Source of the DNA: Symbiodinium natans
Taxonomy: Eukaryota > Sar > Dinophyceae > Suessiales > Symbiodiniaceae
NCBI GenBank assembly: GCA_905221605.1
Contig: CAJNDS010000138.1
Span: forward strand, 153,424-217,423
Length of the DNA stretch: 64,000 nt
Reading direction: 5' to 3'
Position numbers and translations under genes: made by a program. This document shows, in pieces, positions 13,501-25,500 of this stretch. Numbering within the stretch: the first letter of the stretch is position 1; every line of letters starts with the position of its first letter. A model generated the notes under the pieces. It had not been told where the DNA came from. It ran no database searches and saw only the letters and a list, made by a program, of their open reading frames with translations.

Positions 13501-16500
13501 CGAAAAGCAGTGCCCTGGGGTTTGGGGTTGGGGTTGGTGTCTGGTTACTTTGGTAAGGATATCCCCCTCCCTCCTTCGGGTGCTCTTGTTTGGATCTGTG
13601 TTGTGTTCTTCGGTTCAGGGAGTTCATTTAGGCAGCCAAGGGTTGAGATTCTTTCTTTTCCCCTTTTGGTTGCCCCCGTAGGTTATGAGCCCAAATTAGG
13701 TTCCCTGCGGTTGGGTGTTCTCTTAAGGTTTTTGGGATCAAGAAGCAATGCCTTCTCCCAAGCGATGGCTCCAGCCTTCCTCGGATGGTGGTCAGAATGG
13801 TGGAGCTGGAAATGGTGCAGCTGAGTCTCTGGGTGAAAGGGCGGTGCTGGAAGAGGTAATGCCTGGCGCTGAAGAACATCTGGAAGAAGCCTTGGTTGCA
13901 GAAGGCCCCAATGTGGGTACGAATCCCAATGTGGATATGGTTAGCAATGCTGAAGCTGAAGGACGTGCTGTCTCTGTATCGCCAAAGCCTGGTGAAAAAA
14001 GGAACTGGGACGCGACTGGTGGTATAGACCGTGAAATGGAGGTGACTGTTTTACGCGTGTTGCAAAAGCATGGGTATCAGCCGTCGACTTCAACTTCGGG
14101 CCGAATGGTGGATCAAGGGTCTCAGACCAATCTGAGTGGAGAGGTGCTGCAAGCTGCCAGGAGGCCTCTGAACAAGATTAAAGGGGATCCCTCGGTGAGT
14201 TCCCTAGGTGGTGGAAGCGGTTACGAACAGAAGGGTGCGGACAGCTTTGAAGCTGCACCAACTGCTGAATACGCCATGGGGGAAGAGGAGATCTTACAGA
14301 TGGAGGCTGAAAGGTTGCGCCAGTTGTCAGAAGAAGAGGAGGAGATGCGTCAAGTCTCTGAAATGGATGGTTTTCGGAAAGATGAGCATCTGATCAAAGC
14401 GTGTGATGGGACAACGTGGGAATGGCACTTCCACGAAGATGGGAGACAATATTACTACTGCCTGGATACGCAGGAAAGCAAGTGGACATTGCCGGCTGTA
14501 GGTGAAAAGACGAAGAGTGACGAGGTGGTTGGGTCTCCTTCGGGCAATGAGCTGGAAATGGAGGCTGCACTGGGTTCTTCATCATCTGCTCCGACGCCTG
14601 AGTCGACGAGGGCATTCCAGGGTAGTGTAAATAGTGTAGGTGAAAAGGATTTTTCCTCTACTATCAGGGATAGCGTTTTTAGGGCTGGTGGTGACGCCCA
14701 GACCTCGGGTTCTCCTGATGAGGAAGGAATTTCTGGAATCCGAGCAGACATCGCTGGAGAACATCTGGATCGGGAAGAAATGAAAGCGCTTTCTGAGGGT
14801 GTGGCAGCGGTGGAATCGGTGGGTCCAGAGGAAAAAATGCCCAATGCGGAGATTGGAACTGTGTCGGCTGCGGAAGAGCGAGTGGTGGATGTGGTACCTG
14901 TCGTTCAGGAAGGTGGTCCTGGAGATTTGGATGACGGAGGGAAAAAGTTGCGCGTTACGACTGAGGAGGTCTCTTCGTTTGGTGCCAAGAATCTTGCCAT
15001 TCAAGGGAAAAAAGAAGCTTCTGGAATAGCTGGAGACACGGTTGATCTGAAAGATGAGGCCTGGAGCGCCAATGAAGCGCGGGTCAATGTGCCAGATAGT
15101 ACCTGGAGTGCGGAGGAAGCACGGGTTGAGGCGCATATGGTGTCACGTTCCGCGGACGACTGCAACAATGGGGCGCAGGTCTCCGTAGCAGCTGACGACG
15201 GAGGTTCACAGGTGGACGCACTGGTGCAACCTGAAGTTAGCAGCGAGGAACGAAATGGCAAAGGCTACACCGGAGCCAATGTGGCAGCTGTGGCCAACGA
15301 TTGTGGTGATTCTCTTTTGGAAACCATGGAGCCAAAGGAGCCTGCGGTGGAAGAAAATGTGCCTGCCGCGGATGAGCAATCCAACAGCCCTGCAGTGGAA
15401 GAAAATTTGCCTGCTGCAGAAGGTTTGACAAAAGACTCCAATGGTGGGTCCACTCCCACGAAGGGGGAAGTATTGCCGTCTGAAAGCTTGCCGGAAGTCG
15501 ACACCGAGCGAACTGTAACAGATGAGGCAAAGCCATTGGCTGGAAAAAAGGAAGGTCCTGAACCCCTTGAGCACAAGGTGGATGATCTTGTGGGACTCGT
15601 GCAGGAGCAGGACAAGCAGCTTGACCCAAAGGTGGAAACAAGGGATGTTCCAGGAGCCGATGATACAGAGATGGTTTCTGAAGAACAGGCAAAGGAAGTG
15701 CCCAATGAGGGAGCCTTGGTGACACCTGGGGAGCATTGTTATCAAGCAGGAGATTGGATCACTGCTCTGGTGCGTTGCATCAATGTATATGGAGCCTTTT
15801 TGGAACACGGTGATCTGAATGTGCTGATTCCTGAAGAAGGGAAAAATACACCTTCTTTCAAAATTGGTGACACTGTCTGTGCGACAGTGAAGAGGGTGGA
15901 TGATGATGGCACTGCGATTTTGGATTCCTACCTGGTTTTTGAAGAGGACGAGGAGGACTCTTCTCCAGCGCAGCGCAAATGGAAAATCCTCAGAAGAACA
16001 AGAGGAAAGGCAACTCTATGGAGAAAAGATCTATAGAGCTCTTCTGGAGGATGGAAAAGCTGATAAGGCCATATAAGGCCTATGTGGGCAAAATCACTGG
16101 GATGTTGCTGAGTCGTACAATAGACGTGGTTATGGAGTGTGTTGCAGATCATGCATTCCTGAATGCGGAAGCTCGGCGTGCATATGGCATCTTGCAAAGT
16201 GATGGTTGGAAGCCCGATGGTACAGAAGGCGCAGGCTTGGGAAAGACAACCACTTTTTCCCGAAAGCAGTACCACAACGCGCTCTACGAACTGGCACGTA
16301 AGAAAAGGAGATTTAGTGGACCAGTTGTGGGTGAAGCGGTGGCAATGTTGCTGAGTCAAGGCAAAGATGAACTTTGGAATGCGCTTTGGCTGGATACCAA
16401 GCGGTTTTTGCAGGAGCTTGATGGTGCAGTTGAATCTATGAGTAAGAGAGAAAATAAGCCAATGGAAGCCTACATGGATCCCGATCAGTATAAGAAGGCT

Positions 16501-19500
16501 CACCTGACGCCAAAAACTGTGTCACCAGGGTACAGCAAGCTGTGCAAGTTTTTCAATCAGGGAAGGTGTCGCAATGGAGATGAGTGTTCCTATGAACATC
16601 GTCGTTATGGTGAAGGTTGGCCAGGAGGAGGACCAACTGAGCCAAAGAACAGCCAAAAAGCTGGAGACGAGGATGGGGACATTGGTGACCCTCCTACAGA
16701 AGAAGGCACAGTGGATGAGGCACAGCAGGAGCGGGAGGATTCAGCTTTCAGAGCCAAGTACAACTTTGGTAAAGGTGCATCAAAGGGTGAGTCTGTGTCA
16801 GTCGAGCCAAAGAGGCAAATGTGTTTGTATTACAACCAAGGAGGTTGTAAATATGGAAATTCTTGCAGATATTCGCACGACGAAAAAGCGGTTTTGGAAG
16901 GGACTTGGGAACCCGGCAGATCCTGGGACAATGCTTCTCGGAAAGCCATAAGGGACGCAGGGTTCCATCATTGCTGCTTCGACTACTACCTCAAAGGGAG
17001 ATGTCGCGTGCGATATGGTTGCAAGTATTCCCACGACGAAATGTCTGAAGAGCGACTGGCCCAACTGAAGCATCTGGCGAATGTGGCGAACCATGTTTCG
17101 TTTCAAAGAGGAAGAGGATTGGAGATTTCCGACAGGAACACCTTCCAACCACCGGTAAGTCGGGGAGCAGAATCTTCATCATCTTCAGCACCACAGGCGT
17201 TGCAAATGACCAATGTGTCAAAGAAAACAGGTGAGGGTGATACGCTGGATGGAGCAGATGGAGATGTACAAAAGGATTCGGTGGCAGAGTCTACCACGGT
17301 ACGTCTTCAGAATCCAGAAGAGCCAATAGAAAATTGGATGGCTCGCAACAAACACTTGTGGGTGTATACACCTCACGTAAGTGACGTGATGATCAAGCTT
17401 GGTGTAACCAATGTCAGAGAGCTACAAGAGTATATCTTCGTGGAGGATTTGGTGGAAAAAGGGGTTAACAAGGTGACGGCCTGCAAAATTCTGCAATTGG
17501 TGGGTGGTGTTCATTACCGGCCAATGTCGCCGGATGTGGCTGTTTCTACCAACGCATCGGTACGCATGGAGCAATCTTCTGGAAGCCGTGAAGCTGGAGG
17601 AGGTGGGGTGAGAACTATCTCTCAGGTGCGTGAAGCTGAAGGCCCTGGTACAAAGGAGATGCCGCGAGGGTCTTATCGAGAGATCTTCGACACAGGCAAG
17701 TGCCGTGACGCTTGGACGCTAGCGCAGAGATCCCCGCTGTGCGTGCAATGCCACCAGTGAACCCGCCAACAAAGGCGTATCGGTCAAGATCAAACCCTGT
17801 TAGAAGGGGAAGGCCCTTGCTGGATAAAAAACAGGTGCGACTGGTGCCACGCTCTCGCTCACAACGGCGTGTGCAGCCGGCGGAAGTGGTGGAAAAGCCA
17901 AAGCCACTGGAACCAGTAAAGCCTCGTGGTGGTTTGTCGTACCCATTCAGCAGAGCGTGGGCAGATTTGGTGGATGATGATGATCAGACAGGAGCTCTGG
18001 TCTCCTATGCTGATTCCTCAGGTGATTCAAGCGAGGAAGAAACCAACAGCGCTCGACACCTGCGGGAAACCTTTTTGCGAGAAAGGGATTCACAAAGAAC
18101 TGAGACACGTGGCAATGTTCCACTTACTGGTTCTTCAAGCTCCAATGATGGGCAGAAAAAATCGGTTCACCTTGGCGAAGGGCGCGACAAAGCGTCGCGG
18201 GGGGAGACCCGCCAAGAAGTGACTTCTCAAGTTTTTTCGCTACCACAACCTTCTCGTCGAACTGAGCAGTCTCAAAAAAGAGCAAGGGATGGCTCAGTTA
18301 TAGTTGGTTCGCTGGCGGTGGGCTCCACGGATGAGGTTTTACCTGGGCAAGGTGTTGCTGGACAGGTGAACGTATCTGAAAGCGCTCAAGTTCTTCCTGG
18401 GCAAGAAGTGGCTGGACAGGAGACGGCGCTGGAAGGAGCAGTGCAAATTCCTGGCGAGGAGACTGACCAAAAAGAGGGAGAAGGTGGGAGCAATGAACTC
18501 CGTGGTGATGGTGTGAAGATATTGGATGTTTGTCCGGTGAAGAAGGACCATCAGCAATTGCTTACTAAAGGCCTTCTGAAGCGGATTTATTGGAAGGTTG
18601 CTGTCGGCAAGTTGCCTGTGGGGCAAAGGGACTGTCAGAAGGGGTCCAATAAAATGGATCGAAATTTGGTTATTAGCATGTCATCCGAAGGTGCAAGCGA
18701 ACAGGATTTGAACCTGGCACTGGTGGACGATGCTGATCAGTCAATGGATGATGGTACATTGGTGGTTATGGTGTATGACCCACGAACGCTGATTCAGTCG
18801 CCAACAACTGATTGGGTTATGCGTCGCGGTTTGACCGATCGTACCATCTGGCCGGCAATAGCGACTGCAGCACAGAGGATATGTGCTGAAATGGTTCAAG
18901 TGGATGAACTGAATGCCCAGCTGGAGACTGGGACACTCCTTTTTCAAAGGAGAGATCAAGGACATTATGGTGATTTGCATCATTCGTTCCATGAAAATCC
19001 GTGCTTGCCGGCGGTGGGAAATTATCCTCTCTCAGTGATGGGTGCATTGCTGTCTCCTGGTCTGGAAGGGGAATTCAGAAATACTGAAAAGTTTGGAACT
19101 GCTATGGAGGCAATCGCCTACGATTGGAGTCGCAGTCCAGGCATGGAAGTTACGGTAGCCAAATTGGTTGCTCCGTTCCTTACCCTAGGAGGCCAAGGGT
19201 CAGTGGTGAATTCAGAATTTCTCTGGCAGCGCGGGAGGGATCAAATGATGGAGTTCCTTCAGGCGGCGACTTGTGCTGATCAATTGGAGGTTCTCTGGAA
19301 AAGGATGGACGACGATGCTGACGAGGAAGTGGATCCTTCAGGGATGGTGCTGGAGATTCTCGGACAGCAAGATGCGGTACTTGAACAAGGGATCAATGAA
19401 TCCCCTATTCCCATTGAAGATGCTGGAAGTGAGACAATTGGTGACACTGGAAGGGATAGCAAAGCGCCAGAAGTTTCTCCAGAAGAGGAGACATCCAGTG

Positions 19501-22500
19501 GTTCATCAAGATTGGCTGGCACCAGAATGTTCTTGTGGTCGGTGTAATCTCGTGTCGCTTCCAACTGGGATTTTTCTACGCAGGACCGCACTACTGGTAG
19601 GATCTTTGACAGCACGAAGGGGTATCCTGGTGAAGGACCGGACAATGGTGACGATTTTTCCTCTAAGAGGAACTTACCCTGGATCTCTGAAGATTACCTC
19701 GACGAAGTGGTGTCAAAAAAGAGGGAAAGGTCTTCAGATATGGATGGGTTGGATGGGTTTGTTCCGGAAAGTGAGGGACAGTCGGAAAACGTAGAGGTGG
19801 AGAATTTTACTGCCTCTAGAATTCTTATGGCTCTTTGGAAAAAGGGATATAGAGCTGGGTATAGGAGGTTGTGTCGTTCGAATGTATCTGGATCCAAGGT
19901 TGGAGCAATGAATCATCCAATCAAAAAGGTGCGGAAGATCGGCACTAGAAAGGCCTTCTTGAAAATGTTCAATGTTTTTGGATCGTCTCAGCGTGGCTCA
20001 GGAGCTGGTGGAAAACCAATCATGAAGGTGGTAGGACCAAGGCCAGGTTTTCCAGCTGTACTCAAAGCATCAAATACTGATAGCACCTTGGGTGAAGGGA
20101 GCAGTTCTCAGGTACATGGCAATGTTCATGTAGAGCAGAATCGCCCTATGGACCGGTACGAGGCGGAGCGTCTGGAGAAGAGGAAGAAAGGCTTCTGCTA
20201 TTGGTTCAGCAGGGGAAAAGATCGCTGCAAATTTGGTGAGAGTTGCAAATTCATCCATTCAGAAGATGATGTGGTGCTACAATCGTATTGGTGCAAGTAC
20301 TATGTGGCTGGGAGACACTGCTTCTCTGGAGAGAACTGTAAGTTCTCACACAATGCAACTGGTGTAAGGTGTATCCAGTTTGCTCAGTCTGGGAAGTGCC
20401 GTTATGGGGACAAGTGTGTCTTTGAGCATGGTGATCCGCTGGATGAACAGAGGCCAAGGTCTCCAAGGACGCGCCCAAGGGATAGTCCAAGGAGAAGTGC
20501 TGGTACAAGAGGTGGAGGAAAGGAGATTTCTCCTGAACGGTATGATGAAGAAGAGGAGGATTTCATGGTGTATGACGACGATACCAGGATGGTAGAACTG
20601 CTGATGCAGGCGATTTCATATATGTCTGATGGCAAGTCAGATTTAGCTCGTGCAGAGGCGGACCCAGTGTTCAAACTCCTGAAGTTCAATGGAGACACTG
20701 AACAGATGGATACAGAATGGTGTTCATGGACCACTGGTATGCTGTCCTTGCTGGAACTTCACGAAATAGTGAAGTCGTATGAGGTTTCGCTGGTGGACGT
20801 GGAAGAATGGGTCAATGACCTGAGGATATGGTTCCAGCGAGCCAATATGGAAGAAGAGAGAGATCCAAAAAGGGGCAAAAAGAGGTCCCTAGAAAGGGAG
20901 TCCAGTAAGGATACTCCTGCCGAAAAGGAGGTGGTTGGAACTTCGGAGACGGATGTTGCCGTTGAAGAAGAGGTGAAAAAGGCCAAAAAGAAGAGGAAAA
21001 CTGCGGCTAGCGAGGATCCTTATACTCTTCTGGTTCCAAAGCCGAAGAATTTGCCGGCGAACATTGAGAAGGGTGGATCATCATCCAATGCGGTGGTTTC
21101 TGGAGGGGAAAAGGCCTCTTCGAGAATGCGCACAAAGGCAAGCGTCGTGGGAAAGACGAAGAAGAAAGAGAAAAGTCAAAGCCCCAAGAAGGAAGAGGTG
21201 GTAGTGGTGAAAGGTCCTGAGGAAAAGGATCGTTCCTCTGATGTGGATGCGCAAGCGTCTACTACTGTGGATGCAGAGCTGGGTCAATCTTGCCAAGCAA
21301 TTGAGGACGCGAAGAGAGAAGGATTGGTATCCTCAATTCAAAGGTGTGTGCAGGATCCTGTTCTTACAGTGTCGGACCTGGAGCACGTTTTGCTGCGACT
21401 TCACCTAAGCATCGATGCCCACCGGAAGAAGAAGAAGGGATGACTGGATGGTATTGATGAGGGAATGGTTTTTTCTCTTTCTGAAGACAAGTGCGCTGGA
21501 ACAGCCAATGTGCTGAAAGTATGGTGGTTACTATTAAGGGTATGGAAATCCCTGATAGTAGAAAGTTAGTAGCCTTTTGCGTAGCGAAGACCACGGTTCG
21601 TGGTGAAGAAGGCTGAAGAGTCTTCAATGACAAGAGAATCATGGTGGTAAAAAGATTCTCTATGGTAAAAGGTGTTTAGCCAATGTGCTATAAATTCGTC
21701 CTGGATGACGTTAAACCATAACATGCATTCCAAGCAGCTGGCTGCTGCCCTAATGGCAGTTTTTGGCCAAAAGTCTGCACCTCCAGTGTGTGTCCTAGGA
21801 AATCCTAGGACAGGGGGAGTGCGGAGCTGCAGTTTGTATTGTGGAAAAGAGTTGGTGTTGAAGGATAAAGGGTCAATGAACCTGGTAACCTTTGTGGCTC
21901 AAGAATGGCCACTAACAACGGCTGTTCAAAGCGAAAAGCAGTGCCCTGGGGTTTGGGGTTGGGGTTGGTGTCTGGTTACTTTGGTAAGGATATCCCCCTC
22001 CCTCCTTCGGGTGCTCTTGTTTGGATCTGTGTTGTGTTCTTCGGTTCAGGGAGTTCATTTAGGCAGCCAAGGGTTGAGATTCCTTCTTTTCCCCTTTTGG
22101 TTGCCCCCGTACCCTAAACCCTAAAAAACCCAAGACCCTAAACCCCAAAAAACCCTAAACCCTAAAAAACCCTAAACCCTAAAAACAACCCTAAACCCTA
22201 AACCCTAAAAAGCCCTAAACCCTAAACCCGAAAAAACCCTAACAAACCCTAAACCCGAAAAAACCCTAAACCCTAAAAAACCCTAAACCCTAAACCCTAA
22301 AAAACCCTAAACCCTGAAAAATCCTAAACCCTAAACCCTAAGAAAACCCTAAACCCTAAACCCTAAAAAACCCTAAACCCTAAACCCTAAACCCTAAAAA
22401 ACCCTAAACCCTGAAAAACCCTAAACCCTAAACCCTAAAAAATCCCTAAACCCTAAACCCTAAAAAACCCTAAACCCTAAACCCGAAAAAACCCTAACAA

Positions 22501-25500
22501 ACCCTAAACCCTACAAAACCCTAAACCCTAAACCCGAAAAAACCCTAACCAACCCTAAACCCTAAAAAACCCTAAACCCTAAAAAACCCTAAACCCTAAA
22601 CCCTAAACCCTAAAAAACCCTAAAGCCTAAAGAACCCTAAACCCTAAAAAACCCTAAGCCCTAAACCCTAAACCCTAAAAAAACCTAAACCCTAAACCCT
22701 AAAAAACCCTAAACCCTAAACCCTAAAAAACCCTAAAGCCTAAAAAACCCTAAACCCTAAAAAACCCTAAGCCCTAAACCCTAAACCCTAAAAAAACCCT
22801 AAACCCGGAAAAACCCTAAACCGTAAACCCTAAAAAACCCTAAACCCTAAAAAACCCTAAGCCCTAAACCCTAAAAAAAACCCAAACCCTAAAAAACCCT
22901 ATACCCTAAAAAACCCTAAACCCTAAAAAACCCTAAACCGTAAACCCTAAAAAACCCTAAGCCATGATCCCTGAACCCTAACCCTGAACCCTAAACCCTT
23001 AACCCGACTCCCCAAACCCGAGTCGTGGCACCCAAACGAGCGTGTTGCTCGTTTGGGCGCCAAGATCTTCGAAATAAACCCTAAACCACTTCCAAGCTGC
23101 ACGCGGCACTTCCCGGCACTTCCAAGCTGCACACGGCACTTCCCGCCACTTCCAAGCTGCACGCGCTCTAAAAGCCCTGGGTTTCGAAGTTTCCGGCTTG
23201 AAAATACGTGGTAAATATACCAATGAAAACAAGACGTGTGTGCGGCCTGGAAGGTCGGAAGACTGTGTTTAGCTGTGTGCGCCTTGGACGCGCGGACGCG
23301 TGCGCCTTGGACGCGCCGGCCCTTGTGTGGTGGTTCTACACCCCGGCTTTGTGACAGTAGGTCCAAATTGGGGTTGCAGTTACTAAAGCTAAACGTAGTG
23401 CTACTATTTTCTATCGGTCCATGCTAAGAGAAGGACAACGTAGTTGAAGCTCCTGAACAGCAACCCAGAATTCCTCCCAGCGATTCCTAAACCTTAAGCC
23501 CTAAAGCTCGGCCCTTTTGTCTAGGGCTGCTCCCCAGGAAGCTCGTGTCCAAAGACGAGCGAACTATGATCGTCGTCCTCGTTCCCACCAAGCTGCTTGG
23601 CAGTCGAATATGCAAGCTAAGTTGTAAAGCCCTAAGAATTCTCGACTGACATGAGCGGGTCAAAGAGCCAATGAAGCTGCGATCAAGCTTTTAGGGCAAA
23701 CCTTGGATACTTTGCGCGCCTCTTGTTTGTCCTGATCTGCTCACGTCGCCCTCAGAGGTAGGCATTGTCCTTCATCGAGGGCTTACTGCCATAGTATGCG
23801 CAGGTATACAATATGTAAAAAATGTAAAAAGTTCAAAAACACAAAAAATAAGAAATATATCCGTATTAATATAAATATTAATATAAAAATATAAATAAAC
23901 ATATATATATATACATATATGTATATATGTATATGTATGTGTATAGACAGGCTCAGTGTCGAAGGCTGCTCCTGTGAATCCCGCAGGTTCTGGACGTCAA
24001 TCAGCGCCCTCCTCCCTAAACCCTAAACCCTAAACCTTAAACCTTAAACCTTACACCCTAACCTCACCGAATTTGTCCCCTTGGCAGGCCCTTAGGACAT
24101 GTTGCGTCTTCCCTTGGGCGCAAGAAGGTCACATGTAGGATTTGCTTCAGAGGGTTTTAAGGGCCATCCTGGTCACCTTGGGTTTAGGGTTTAGGGTTTA
24201 GGGTTTAGGGTTTAGGGTTTAGGGTTTAGGGTTTAGGGTTCAGGGTTCAGGGTTCAGGGTTCAGGGTTCAGGGTTTAGGGACCCTGTCTTTCAAGTGAGC
24301 CCAAAAAACCATGATTGTCAAAGCCCCATGAGCCGCAAGCAAGAGAAAAAAGCGCCACAAGCTCCGGTGCTGCATGCTGGGCAACCTCGAACCCTATAAA
24401 CCCCTAAGCCCTAACCCCCTCGACCTGGGATACTTCCCCCCCTCCCATAACAGTCGGAGACTGGATTTCGGGGGGAGGCACGCGCCCTCTCCCGCTCCCT
24501 CCCCCCCGCGCGCACCAACATCTTGGGCTGGAAACCTGTTGAAGTTTGGTTTGGGGTGACTGTTTTAGGTCCGTCGGATAGCCAACCTAAACCCCGAAAC
24601 CCCTAAATACACGGATGCCGAGCGGAATCCCGAGGTTTCCAACAATGGCGACATTTCAACACGAAGGATACAACAACACGATCTTTGCGCCGTGGCTCTA
24701 CAGACGCTTGGACCCGAGATATAGAGCTCCACCATGTGAGACCCAAGGTTCATGGGTACTTATAAGTAGGGTTCGAAGTTGCGTAGCTGTAGTTAGCACG
24801 TTATAACTGTGTTTAGATAACTGTGTTTAGAGCACCTTACAACCCTAAACCCTAAACCCTAAACCCATGCAAACTTCAAGGAACTGCCCGAAAGGACAGA
24901 AGCCTTAAAGCCTCTCAACGTGCATCCCATGCCTGGGCTGTCATTCGGAGCAACTGAAGTCCCAAAATCCGCACCTCACTTCCCTCCTCAACCCTAAACC
25001 CTAAACCCTAAACCCTAAACCCTAAACCCTAAACCCTAAACCCTAAACCCTAAACCCTAAACCCTAAACCCTAAACCCCAAGTCCTGAGGAAAGCAACTG
25101 ATGGAGTTCCTCCACAGCCCCTTTGGCTCTTAGATGGGCTTGCCCATGTCGTTTCGGGGAGCGCGTGGGCAAATAAAGAATGACGACCTGACAGTGATGG
25201 GTAACGTTTGCAAAGGGCCTTAGAGGCTGGGGTTTGGGGTTTAGGGTTTGGGGTTTAGGGTTTAGGGTTTGGGGTTTAGGGTTTGGGGTTTAGGGTTTAG
25301 GGTTTGGGGTTGAAACGGCTGAGGGCTTATGGGTTGAGGATGACATGCTAGAAGCAGCCATGCTTCTAAGTACTCTACCAGGTACCCTAAGTGGGCCTAG
25401 GAGTGCAAGAGTCCAACTGGGCCTCCTCCTTCGTCTCCCCCGAGCAACAACCGAAGGCGATGGCATCTTGGCGACGCCTTAGCAATCATTCTGCCCACCA

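Larger units (their letters stand above)
13389..22111 (+). mobile_element. element A: non-autonomous LTR retrotransposon carrying RNA-binding-type ORFs
   Basis: 292-bp LTRs enclose 8.1 kb. The element has a primer-binding site and polypurine tract matching those of copia element B, and its LTR begins with nearly the same 60 bp. It encodes no protease, integrase, reverse transcriptase or RNase H in any frame. Instead it carries long ORFs with WW, S1 and CCCH domains in an overlapping series. The LTRs differ at one position by eye (13652 region, tct versus cct), so the insertion is recent. It is best read as a large retrotransposon derivative mobilised in trans by element B or a relative, lying in sense orientation in a transporter intron. 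Confidence 0.85.
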
